DNA of 64,000 nt, from NCBI GenBank assembly GCA_019633425.1, contig WSUB01000064.1, forward strand, positions 62,001-126,000, written 5' to 3'. A program made the translations under genes and the position numbers. Positions 33,999-44,826 of the stretch are shown here, in pieces. Every line of letters begins with the position of its first letter. Position 1 is the stretch's first letter. The stretch is from Tulasnella sp. 424. Its lineage: Eukaryota > Basidiomycota > Agaricomycetes > Cantharellales > Tulasnellaceae. The notes beneath the pieces are model-generated. The model saw nothing but the letters and a program-made list of their open reading frames with translations. It ran no database searches and was not told the origin of the DNA.

Positions 33999-34007
33999 CT
34001 TATATGC
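33999..34007 (-). promoter_or_regulatory. TATA-like element of MARVEL-like gene 5
   Basis: GCATATAAG on the minus strand about 100 bases upstream of the start, duplicated from, or to, the promoter of gene 4. Confidence 0.5.
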
Positions 34008-34818
34008 GCTGGCGAAGAGCTCCACTTGAGCTCCAAAAAATCGACTTTACCTGTACAAATCCACATTTGGAGAAAATGGTGACGTTGCAAACCTGTCGTG
34101 AGTCAGGCCAAGGCGAAAGTGGTTCGGATCTGATCATTTCGAGTATTCCGCACGAGAGATCCCTCCGCGGAGGATGACAAGTAACAAGTTTGAGCCCAGC
34201 TCCAACTTATGAGACTGTAGCGCATCATTAAATTTCATGTGCATTGACGGTACTATATCTTCCGACTTGCCCGGTGAGAGCGCAGGTGATTTACCCGACT
34301 TGAAGCTCGAGACGTTGCGACTGGTTCCGGACAAGGCTTGAAGCGGAAACAAGTGGCTAATCGACGGGAAGCAAATTGGGTCTTGGTCAGACATTGGGAT
34401 GGATGGTCTTTCGATCTACCTGGAGAAGGTAGTGAGAGTTTTTTTTATTGTGACTCAGGCCAGAGCCTGTGAGCTGCTACGGTATTAACATAAGTTTGCA
34501 AAATCGACCTTGGACAGCTTCCCAGCCGTGAGGGAGGTCATGGTGATTAGAAGCCTAACTTAAGCTCTCCGCGGATACTGGAGATAAAATAGCACATTAT
34601 ATGTCCAATACTCGAGAGTTCCACCCGGGGGAATATCGGGTAAAGGTGTCAATATCGTCAATTTCCCCGCCGCTATCCAAGGGGCTGAACAGTTGAGGTG
34701 TAAGCATCCTCACTCGGGTTTTGATTAATCAGACAGTTAAGCAGGTTTGCAATTGGGGTAGACATAATATATTCGCGTTTCTATTTCTGAGTCCTGGGCA
34801 ATTTTGCCACTCTTAGAT

Positions 34819-36638
34819 TTAGACGGCCTTGGCGAATCCTACAGCCCGGTTATCGTAGTCAAAGACCGAGTACCAATTCTTCATAAACTCGTCTCCAATA
34901 ATAGCGATCCCTTCAATATCCCCTGCAACAATACCAGCCAAACAAGTCGAAGATCCGCTGTTCAACGAGGTGAAAAGAGCATATCAGTTCTCCCGCCGTG
35001 CGCCCATGGTCGTCCAACGTCCAAGCGGTGACGCTCACCTTGAAACATGTCCAAGGTTGAAATCAACGGGGTTGATCGCATATTTATCACCATTGAAGCT
35101 CAAAGTAATTGGGCCGAGGTTGGAGTTGCAAGGATACGTGTAGAGCCCAGGTCCAAGAGAAGGGGCCGCCTTAGCACCGGGAATCGTCGCATAGAGCGCT
35201 TTGGCGGCTGCGGCTGGGATGATAATCGCGGAAGTTCCTGAATCAATTACTGCGGTGAGAGAACCGGTGGAAGGTCCGCCGTTGTAAGAGAATCCATCGC
35301 TCTAAAGGGCGAATTAGCGTAAGACAACCGAGATGGCCAGTGCCGCACATTGGATAGAAGGGACGAACCGGGATATTCCAGTGTTTTTGCTCGCCATTCG
35401 TAGCTGAGGGATCGAGGTTGTAATATTGAATGGCTGCAAATAGGAAGCTCATCAGCTTCCACGGGCTTGACCATCGACTGTTGCGGAAAGGGCTCACATC
35501 CAGTGTATTTGGCCGAATTCACACATCCAATGCAAAGCTCGGACCCACTCCCGCCATTCCGAGCCATATAGAACGAAAATACATTAGAAGCCAAGCTTCC
35601 ACTTTCAGCAAGATTGATGAAGAATGGAGTTGCTCCAGATCCAGCGCTGCACAAACGGTCGGGAGAGGTGGAGGGAATCGATAAGCTGCTGCCGTGTTCT
35701 TCAAAAGGAAAGTAAAAGTGCCAGTCGTTCGACTTACTTGGCAGGGAACCCCAATCCCAACAAACCAGCATGAGGCCTCCCCAAGAACATGCCGGTTACC
35801 TCTGTAACCGCTCCGAAACCTTGTTTAGGGACAGTCAAGCCGGCAACGGTAACTTGGTCTGTAGCGATTTTGCCTATAGCGGTGCTATTATCGAAGTATT
35901 GGAGGGAAAAGCTACAGATAGAGATATAAACGATGACGAAGAGAAGAGAAGCCGTGGAAGAGGTTCAGCTTACGGAGCACTGGAGCTATTGAACGTGGTC
36001 GAAGACTTGTGCTCGAATGTAGGGCCAGAGCACGATGAGCACGATGAGCTTTGATGTAAAAATGAAGGCAACTCAGTGTAAAGAGAAAAAGTAAAGTGTT
36101 CGTTGACCCTTGACTTACAGAGGGAGCCACAAGTCACTCGAACCCGTGTCAAAGTCAACAGTGGTAGACTGAGCCGGAGTACCGACTAGCAGAGCAGAGA
36201 TATGAGACGATTGTCAGGTTTGGCTAGTGAGCAAAAGCGCGTCGAAATCGCAGTCGAATATCACTCACCAGACAGAGGTCCATAGTAAAGCTTATCAAGA
36301 AAGTCCGTCAAAGGATCTTTACCACTGCTCGCGCGACGACCGTGGACGTCAAAGGGCGCGCGCCTCGCACCACTAAGGGTAGACCTCTTCGCAATAGTCG
36401 CGTTGCGTTCCGCGGCGGGAGTAAAGCTCTTCCCAGCATACTTGGCCAAAACGCGAGACCTTTCGCGTCTTGCAGCTTCAGGGTTGAATACCCGTTCACT
36501 GTTGCTGTGATGGGTGGTAGAACGAGCGGGGAGAGGGATAACAGCAGCACCGGAACGCTTGCCCTGTTGAATGATAGGCGAAGCAGTAATGAGAGTCGCT
36601 GCGGAAAAAACGAGGAAGAGAGTTGGGAGAAGGTGCAT
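34819..36638 (-). CDS. Pepsin-family (A1) aspartic protease, copy A
   Basis: Secreted aspartic endopeptidase. It starts with the signal peptide MHLLPTLFLVFSAATLITAS, then a propeptide and multiple exons. The first catalytic motif DFDTGSSDLWLPL is followed by LGLGFPAK, a disulfide-type CIGC, the second catalytic motif AVIDSGTSA and the typical end NWYSVFDYDNRAVGFAKAV with stop at 34819. The frame is open throughout, so it looks expressible. The flap segment, YGDGS in copy B and close to YGTGS in the family, reads YFDNS here (about 35884-35898), replacing both flap glycines. That should alter substrate binding or activity. It is transcribed away from a TATA element near 36715. It is the tandem sister of copy B. 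Confidence 0.85.
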
Positions 36639-38275
36639 GATTTGTTTTGGAGTGGGAGGAAGTGAGTGTTTGCAAAGACAGTTGTGGCGTCAGTTGGCGA
36701 GAGATTTCGAACCGATTTATATGATAGGTAACTCGTTCAATAGCTGTAACTTGTGTAGCCTCCGGCCACTTGCAGTCCTGCCCGCGACATTTCCCTTACA
36801 CCGCCAAGGCGCGCATCCTTCAACTCGACCATGCAAGTCCCTCAGTCCGCTGATCATCTAGCCATTCCTTGCGAGCAGGATTCGTGCTCTTTTGGGGTCG
36901 CCTCATGAGTTGAACGTCCCATCAGTCTGAATGTGGTCGTCCTTCGTTTAAACACAACGGGAAAGCGATCGTGACTTGAGAGGGACATGTTTCCCAACAT
37001 GGAAGAGTCACGTGACACGGCCCATGCCTGCCCGAAAACATAGGTCGTACCTGACTCGCCCGTGCTGTGTTCGTGTTGGAGCGGTGCCTTCACTCGAAAC
37101 ATGGTCTTGGCACGGTGAAAGTATTTAGAGTGTCAGGGGGATGCTCCTGCCGGCCCTGGGACCTGCTGACAAAGGTCTCCTTCCTCTTATGAACGGATTC
37201 GAAGGTATAGCTGCGGAACAACATTAGCTAACAAACGTCTCGGTCTAGTTTTTATCAAGAAAGCCCGTGCAACGTAAGACGTCTCAATAAGTCTGAAGCT
37301 GGGCTAAGCTGGACGAGTGGATGGGGTCTCAGCGAGCGCCTGTGCCACCCCGGGACTATCTCCAGCCGTCTTGGCGCTTACAAAGCAAGAAAAGGAAAAA
37401 AGACTGGACTGTGGTGGTGGGTCATATACTTCGCTTCTCAGCCTCATGCGAATGGAACGCCTCCTTGCATCTGAAATGCCGTCTCCGAGAGGAAATGAAC
37501 GACGAAAGACGCTCGTTTGATGTGATATACGGTACTAAAATTCTAAATGGACTCACAGCTGGCTGGTGTGGACCACAAAGGACACGGCAGGTGCAACGGA
37601 CCCGTATATACCGGCGGTCCGAATGGGTGTACTACTGTGACGGCAGGTACAGCCCACGTCATGCAAACCTCGGCTATTGTAACGCTTGTACCATGGCCAT
37701 GCAATAGCACGAGCCATATACGGCTACAGCTTTGATTGAACTGTTGGACACATAGTCCCTTAACTAGCATGCCCTTCCGGACGTCGAAATCATGGGCCGA
37801 AATACTTGACTCTCTTCAGTCGCGACAATAATTAGGTTAATTTACCTTATAGTGACACGCGCGCATTGAGATATAAGCTATTTCGGCATCTATGACAACC
37901 GGAGAAACTAAGTGCCGCCTCGTACAGAACGTCGGGCGTCTCCTCCGACTCCCGAGGTACTGCCACGCCACGCCTCCCGAGCTCCCACTCTCTCCGCACG
38001 CGAATACGTAAAACGCTCGTAGGGTGCACGGCGCAGTTTCAAGGCAATGGATTGTTGTTATATTTCAAACACTGGTTACCCGAAGGTCGAGACAACACGT
38101 ATGAAGACTTAACTATAATGGGGGAGGTACTACTATGTACGGCGGTGTGGCATGTGAGGGGAGATATGTGTACAGTGGCGAGAGGCGAGAGAGAGCGGGA
38201 ACAACCACAAAAGCAGAAGAAGCAGAAGGAGAGTGAGTGCGGGAAAGGGAAGAACCCCGGGCAGAATAAATTAAA
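36639..38275. other. Spacer of duplicated unit, copy 1
   Basis: Contains the protease promoter (TATAAA on the minus strand near 36715-36722) and about 1.5 kb without a recognised gene. The sequence is well conserved with 41741-43370, including short open frames on both strands near 37543-37770 that survive in both copies but resemble nothing known to me. Confidence 0.45.
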
Positions 38276-39229
38276 CTATGCGTGTGGGGGCAGACAAGAG
38301 AATCCACGAGGTTGTTGGGGGGAAAGAGTAATGGGTTGAGATGAGGGGGGATACACGAGGTAGGCATATGAAGGGAAGATGGGAAAGAAGAGGCATGAGA
38401 TGAGAACGAGTGTGTGCGAAAGCGTTTTGAAAGAAACGCGAAAGAGATGATTAGGGTGGACGACGTCAAGCGTCCCGAAATTAGTAGTGATGTCTATACC
38501 ACAGAAAGGGAAGAAGAGTCCACAGGAGAACAAGGCATGATTAAAAGCCGACGATGGAGCTAGAAGAGGAGATCCGTCGAGGTTGGAGGTTTCGAGGAGA
38601 AGGCGGTGCACGTGGTGAAGGTTGCCGTTGGACGATGGCGGGTTCTGCAAAGTCGAGGCCCAAACCAGATGAGAGGGCTTTTTGAGATAGAATGCGCGTC
38701 GGAAGTTGAGGTAGAGGTGGGGTTGGTGGTGTGGCGGGTCGTGATGATGAGGAAGTGCATGATGAAAGACCTGACAGACTAATAGACGAGTGAAGGTCAG
38801 ACGTCGAGAACGATTGAGTACGAAGGGAGAAAAACCACGCACTCTCAGCGGTCTCCCAGAAGCCCGTCTATCCGGCACACCCCACTTCTTCTTAGCTAAT
38901 ATATGCGCAAAGTCGACCGCATCGATGCTCCCACTCCTCCGTTCGGCTTGCCTCCTGCCCTCGACCCTACTCCAGCGCATTTCTTCACTTGAGCGGCTCA
39001 TACGCCTTTTATTGAGATCTCGGAATCGGGGTTGTGGTGGGTGGTAGGCGCCGAGCCGGTGCCACCCGGAGGGCGACGAGTTCGCCGAATTCGGTTTGGA
39101 AGATGTGTGGGCGGGTGTGGAATGGGTCGGGAGATGTATCGAGGGGGGGGGTGCGTATTGAGCAAATGACTCGGTGGAAGAGTTGGCGGAGAGGGATGAG
39201 AGGGTGAGGGTTGGCGAGAGCCGAAGTTC
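38276..39229 (-). pseudogene. 5'-truncated copy of the unknown gene at 43736-44683
   Basis: The translated sequence RLSPTLTLSSLSANSSTESF, then SRSSEEMRW, then SIDAVDFAHILAKKKWGVPD matches the gene at the right end of copy 2. It lacks the first 115 or so codons because the tandem junction falls at 39229. Relative to the intact copy it also has an 18-base deletion near 38860 and several smaller indels. It has no promoter of its own, so it is a stranded fragment. Confidence 0.75.
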
Positions 39230-39907
39230 GGATCTGATCATTTCGAGTATTCCGCACGAGAGGCCCCTCCGTGGAGGATGACAAGTAACATGTTTGAGCC
39301 CAACTCCAACTTATGAGACTGTAGCACATCATTAAATTTCATGTGCATTGACGGTACTATATCTTCCGACTTGCCCGGTGAGAGCGCAGGAGATTTACCC
39401 GACTTGAAGCTCGAGATGTTGCGACTGGTTCCGGACAAGGCCTGAAGCGGAAACGAGTGACTGATCGACGGGAAGCAAATTGGGTCCTGGTCAGACATCG
39501 GGATGGATGGTCTTTCGATCTACCCGGAGAAGGTAGTGAGCGTTTTTTTATCGTGACTTAGGCCAGAGTCAGTGAGCTGCTACCCTATTAACATAAGTTA
39601 ACAAAATCGACCTTGGACAGCTTCCCAGCCGTGAGGGAGTTCATGATGATTGGAAGCCCAACGTAAGCTCGCCGCGGATACTGGAGGTAAAATTGCACAT
39701 TATATGTTCAATACTCGAGAGTTCCACCAGGGAATCAATATCGTCAATGTCCCCGCCGCTATCCAAGTGGCTGAACACTTGAGGTATAAGCATCCTCACT
39801 CGGGCTTTGCTTAATCAGACAATTAAGGAGCTTTGCAACTGGGGCAGACATAATATATATTTGCGTTTCGTATTTCGGAGTCCTGGGCAAATTTGCCACT
39901 GTTAGAT

Positions 39908-41740
39908 TTAGACGGCCTTGGCGAATCCTACGGCCCGGTTATCGTAGTCAAAGACCGAGTACCAATTCTTCATAAATGCGTCTCCAATAATAGCGATCCC
40001 CTCTCCTGTAGGGTCCCTTCCAACAATACCAGCAATACAAGTCGAAGATCCGCTGTTCAACGAGGTGAAAGAGCATATCAGTTATCCCGCCGTGCGTCCA
40101 TGGTCGTCCAACGTCCAAACGGTGACGCTCACCTTGAAACAGGTCCAAGGTTGAAATCAACGGGGTTGATCGCATATTTATCACCGTTAAAGCTCAAAGT
40201 AATTGGACCGAGGTTGGAGTTGCAAGGATAGGTGTAGAACCCAGGTGCAGAGCCAGCCGGGGCCGCCTTAGCACCGGGAATCTTCGCATAGAGCGCTTCG
40301 GCGGCTGCGGTTGGGATGTAAATCAAGGAAGTTCCTGAATCAATCATTGCGCTGAAGGAGCCGGTGGATGGTCCGCCGTTGTAAGAGAACCCATCGCTCT
40401 AAAGGGCGAATTAGCGTAAGACAACCGAGATGGCCAGTGCCGCACATTGGATAGAAGGGACGAACCGGGATATTCCAGAATTTTTGCTCACCATTCGTAG
40501 CCGAGGGATCGAGGTCGTAATATTTAATGGCTGCAGATAGGAAGCTCATCAGCTTCCACGTGCTTGACCACCGACTGCTGCGGAAAGGGCTCACATCCAG
40601 TGTATTTGGCCGAATTCACACATCCAATGCAAAGCTCGGACCCACTCCCGCCATTCCGAGCCATATAGAACGAAAATACATTAGAAGCCAAGCTTCCGCT
40701 TTCAGCAAGATTGATGAAGAATGGAGTTGCTCCAGTTCGAGCGCTGCACAAACGGTCGAGAGTGGTGGAGGGAATCGATAAGCTGCTGTCGTGTTTTTCA
40801 AAAGGAAAGTAAAAGTGCCAGTCGGTCGACTTACTTGGCAGGAAAGCCCAATCCCAACATACCAGCATGAGGCCCCCCCAAGAGCACGCCGGTTCCATTT
40901 GTAACCGCTCCGAAACCCTGTTTAGGGACAGTCAAGCCGGCAACGGTAACTTGGTCTGTAGCGATTTGGCCTATAGCGATGCTACCATCTCCGTATTGGG
41001 CGGAAAAGCTACAGATATAGAGATATAAATGATGACGAAGAGAAGAGAAGCCGTGGAAGAGGTTCAGCTTACGGAGCACTTGAGCTATTGAACGTGGACG
41101 AAGACTTGTGCTCGAATTTAGGGCCAGAGCACGATGAGCACGATGAGCTTTGATGTAAAAATGAAGGCAACTCAGTGTAAAGGGAAAAAGTAAAGTGTTC
41201 GTTGATCCTTGACTTACAGAGGGAGCCACAAGTCACTCGAACCCGTGTCAAAGTCAACAGTGGTGGACTGAGCTGGAGTACCGACTAGCAGAGCAGAGAC
41301 ATGAGACGATTGTCAGTCTTGGCTAGTGAACAAAAGCGCGTCGAAACCGCAGTCAAATATCACTCACCAGACAGAGGTCCATAGTAAAGCTGATCAAATA
41401 TATCAAAAACGTCCGTCAAAGGATTTTTACCACTGCTCGCGCGACGACCGTGGACGTCAAAGGGCGCGGACCTCGCACCACCAAGGGTAGACCTCTTCGC
41501 AATAGTCGCGTTGCGTGCCGCGGCGGGGGTAAAGCTCTTCCCATCATACTTGGCCAAAACGCGAGACCATTCGCGTCTTGCAGCTTCAGGGTTGAATACC
41601 CGTTCACTGTTGCTGTGATGGGTGGTAGAACGAGCGGGGAGAGGGACAACAGCAGCACCGGAACGCTTGCCGTGTTGATTGATAGGCGAAGCAACAATGA
41701 GAGTCGCTGCGGAAAGGAGGAGAGTTGGGAGAAGGTGCAT
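39908..41740 (-). CDS. Pepsin-family (A1) aspartic protease, copy B
   Basis: Secreted aspartic endopeptidase with the same architecture as copy A: signal peptide MHLLPTLLLSAATLIVASP, a basic propeptide with RNATIAKRS, the first catalytic motif DFDTGSSDLWLPL, a canonical flap QYGDGS, LGLGFPAK, CIGC, the second catalytic motif AMIDSGTSLIYIP, and the end NWYSVFDYDNRAVGFAKAV with stop at 39908. Several short introns keep the frame. A TATA element lies near 41817-41825. All residues expected for catalysis are present, so this copy is likely active. Relative to copy A the propeptide carries a few extra residues (DVFDIFDQLYYGPLSG). Confidence 0.88.
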
Positions 41741-43735
41741 GATTTGTTTTGGAGTAGGAGGAAGTGAGTGTTTGCAAAGACAGTTGTGTCGTCAGTTGGC
41801 GAGAGATTTCGAACCGATTTATATGATAGGTAACTCGTTCAATAGCTGTAACCCGTTGAGCCTCCGGCCACTTGCAGTCCTACCCGCGACATTTCCCTTA
41901 CACCGCCAAGGCGCGCATCCTTCAACTCAACCGTGCAATAGTCCCTCAGTCCGCTGATCATCTAGCCATTCCTTGCGAGCTGGATTCGTACTCTTCTGGG
42001 GTCGCCTCATAGATTGAGCGTCCCATCAGTCTGAATGTGGTCGTCCTTCGTTTAAACATAACGCGAAAGCGGTCGTGACTTGAGAGGGGACATGTTTCCC
42101 AACATGGAAGAGTCACGTGACACGGCCCATGCATGGCCGAAAACATAGGTCGTGCCGGACTCGCCGTGTTGTGTTCGTGTTGGAGCGGTGCCTTCACTCG
42201 AAACATGGTCTTGGCACGGTGAAAGTATTTAGAGTGTCAAGGGGATGCTCCTGCCGGCCCTGCTGACAAAGGTCTCCTTCCTCTTATGATCGGATTCAAA
42301 AGGTATGGCTGCGGAACAACATTATCTAAGAAACGTCTCGGTCCAGTTTTTATCAGGAAAGCTCGTGCAACGTAAGACGTCTCAATAGCTGGTCTATGCT
42401 GGAGGAGTGGATGGGGTCTCAGCGAGTACCTGTGCTACTCCGGGACTATCTCCAGCCTTCTTGGCGCTTATGAAAAAAGAAATGAAAAAAGACTGGACTG
42501 TGCTGGTGGGTCATCTACGTAGCCTCTCAGCCTCATGCGAATGGAACGCCTCCTTGCATCTGAAATGCCGTCTCCGAGAGGAAATGAACGACGAAAGACG
42601 CTCGTTTGATGTGATATACGGTACTAAAATTCTAAATGGACTCACAGCTGGCTAGTGTGGACCAGAAAGGACACGGCAGGTGCAACGGACCCGAGTATAC
42701 CGGCGGTCCAAATGGGTGTAGGACTGTGACGGCAGGTACAGCCCACGTTATGCAAACCTCGGCTATTGTAACGTTTGTACCATGGCCATGCAGTAGCATG
42801 AACCATATTCGGCTACGACTATGATTGAATTGTTGGACACATAGTCCCTTAACTAGCATGCCCTTCCGGACGTCAAAATCATGGGCCGGAATACTTTACT
42901 CTCCACAGTCGCGACAATACTTAGGCTAATTTATCTTATAGTGACACGCGCGCATTGAAATATAAGCTATTTTGGCATCTATGACAACCGGAGAAACTAA
43001 GTGCCGTCTCGTACTGAGCATCGGGCTGCTCCTCCGACTCCCGAGGTACTGCCACGCCACGCCTCCCGAGCTCCCACTCTCCGCACGCGAATACGTAAAA
43101 CGCTCGTAGGGTGCACTGCGCAGTTTCAAGACAATGGATTGTTGTTATATTTCAAACACTGGCTACCCGAAAGGTCGAGACAACACGTATGAAGACTTAA
43201 CTATAATGGGAGAGGTACTACTATGTACGGCGGTGTGGCATGTGAGAGCGAGATATGTGTACAGTGGCGAGAGGCAAGAAAGAGAGGGGAACAACCACAA
43301 AAGCAGAAGAAGCAGAAGGAGAGTGAGTGCGGGAAAGGGAAGAACCCCGGGCAGAATAAATTAAACTATGCGTGTGGGGGCAGACAAGAGAATCCATGAG
43401 GTTGTTGGGGGAAAGAGTAATGGGATGAGATGAGGGGGATACACGGGGTAAGCATATGAAGGGAAGATGGGAAAGAAGAGGCATGAGATGAGAACGAGTG
43501 TGTGCGAAAGCGTTTTGAAAGAAACGCGAAAGAGATGATTAGGGTGGACGACGTCAAGCGTCCCAAAATTAGTAGTGATGTCTATAGCACAGAAAGGGAA
43601 GAAGAGTCCGCGCGAGAACAAGGAATCATTCAAAAGCCGACGATGGAGCCAGAAGAGGAGATCCGTCGAGGTTGGAGGTTTCGAGGAGAAGGCGGTGGTG
43701 AAGGCTGCCGTTGGACGATGGCGGGTTCCGCAAAG
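41741..43735. other. Spacer of duplicated unit, copy 2
   Basis: Counterpart of 36639-38640; no recognised gene. The right part (43200-43735) is the 3' flank of the unknown gene, purine-rich on the plus strand. Confidence 0.45.
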
Positions 43736-44683
43736 TCAAGGCCCAGACCAGATGAGAGGGCTTTTTGAGATAGAATGTGCGTCGGAAGTTGAGGTAGAGG
43801 TGGGGTTGGTGGCGTAGCAGGTCGTGATGACGAGGAAGTGATAAAAGACCTGACAGACTAGTTGACGAGTAAAGGTCAGACGTCGAGAACGACTCGGTAT
43901 GAAAGGGAAAAAAGGACGCACTCTCAGTGGTCTCTCAGAAGCTTGAGTCGAGCCAGAAGCCCGTCTATCCGGCACACCCCACTTCTTCTTAGCTAACATG
44001 TGCGCAAAGTCGACCGCATCGATGCTCCCACTCCTCCGTTCGGCCTGCCTCCTGCCCTCAACCCCACTCCAGCGCATTTCCTCACTTGAGCGGCTCACAC
44101 GCTTTTTATTGAGATCTCGGAATCGGGGTTGTGGTGGGAGGTGGTAGGCGCAGCGAGCCGATGCCGCTCGGAGGGCGACGAGTTCGTCGGATTCGGTTTG
44201 GGAGATGTGCGGCCGAGTGTGGTATGGGTCGGGGAGATGCATCGAGGAGGAGGATGCGTATTGAGCGAATGATTCGGTGGAAGAGTTGGCGGAGAGGGAT
44301 GAGAGGGTGAGGGTTGGCGAGAGCCGAGGTGTTGAGGACGCGGATGCCGCATCATTAGGCTGGTGGAGGAATTGGTCGTTGAGAGGTGAAGTCAAGTTGA
44401 GCTCCTCTTCGTCTTCGTCGTCGTCAAGGTCGAGTTCTTCTCGAGTCTGGACTTGGACTTGCGGGATTACGATGGCGGTGCCGCTGCTCTCGGCCTCGGC
44501 GCTCCGGTCTCGGATTTGAGTGTTACCACCGCCGTGGCCGAATATGTGGTGGAATTCGGATGCTAGTCGCTGGCCGACCTTTAACATTGGTGAAGAGGAT
44601 GGGGAAGGGAGAAGAGGAAAGTCAGTACGGTAGACATAGACGGGAGGTCGAGGCGAGCCGAGGGGCCATGAGGCGGTCGTCAT
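43736..44683 (-). CDS. Hypothetical protein, Ser-rich, acidic centre
   Basis: About 315 codons are open from the ATG at 44683. An upstream exon starting at 44826 (MTRRPTLLNKLVKDVDLSE, followed by a GTGAGT donor) may add to it, though I could not fix the acceptor. Visible features are MLKVGQRLASEFHHIFGHGG, an acidic run of Asp/Glu around residues 82-95, a Ser-rich stretch RLSPTLTLSSLSANSSTESF, a basic segment SRSSEEMRWSGVEGRRQAER and SIDAVDFAHMLAKKKWGVPD. The region after WGVPDRR may be non-coding, since it is not conserved in frame with the truncated copy. No signal peptide or helix is seen in the main part. I do not recognise the family. It is the intact source of the truncated copy at 38276-39229. 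Confidence 0.6.
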   Translation of the reverse strand: MTTASWPLGSPRPPVYVYRTDFPLLPSPSSSPMLKVGQRLASEFHHIFGHGGGNTQIRDRSAEAESSGTAIVIPQVQVQTREELDLDDDEDEEELNLTSPLNDQFLHQPNDAASASSTPRLSPTLTLSSLSANSSTESFAQYASSSSMHLPDPYHTRPHISQTESDELVALRAASARCAYHLPPQPRFRDLNKKRVSRSSEEMRWSGVEGRRQAERRSGSIDAVDFAHMLAKKKWGVPDRRASGSTQASERPLRVRPFFPFIPSRSRRLTFTRQLVCQVFYHFLVITTCYATNPTSTSTSDAHSISKSPLIWSGP

Positions 44684-44826
44684 GGATCCGACTTCCCATC
44701 CTCAAGACGTCATCCTCACGACCCATACGGCTAGGTTAAACTAAGATATATGGGCGGTGCCATTACTCACCTCGGACAAATCGACATCCTTTACGAGTTT
44801 GTTCAAGAGCGTCGGCCGACGGGTCA

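Larger units (their letters stand above)
34120..39229. repeat. Tandem segmental duplication, copy 1 (about 5.1 kb)
   Basis: Collinear with 39230-44328: the same upstream-block sequence (TTCGGATCTGATCATTTCGA), protease gene, spacer and 3' part of the unknown gene, with scattered substitutions and small indels. The inner junction is near 39225-39232, where GGCGAGAGCCGA meets AGTTCGGATCTGATC. Confidence 0.85.
39230..44328. repeat. Tandem segmental duplication, copy 2 (about 5.1 kb)
   Basis: Second copy of the unit at 34120-39229. Its right limit lies inside the unknown gene at about 44328, where sequence continues into unique DNA (GGTGTTGAGGACGCGG). Confidence 0.85.

Noticed and set aside
33900..34025. 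Upstream ATG at 34025 as the start of MARVEL-like gene 5
   Set aside because: It lies upstream of the TATA-like element. The start at 33899 matches gene 4 in position and sequence.
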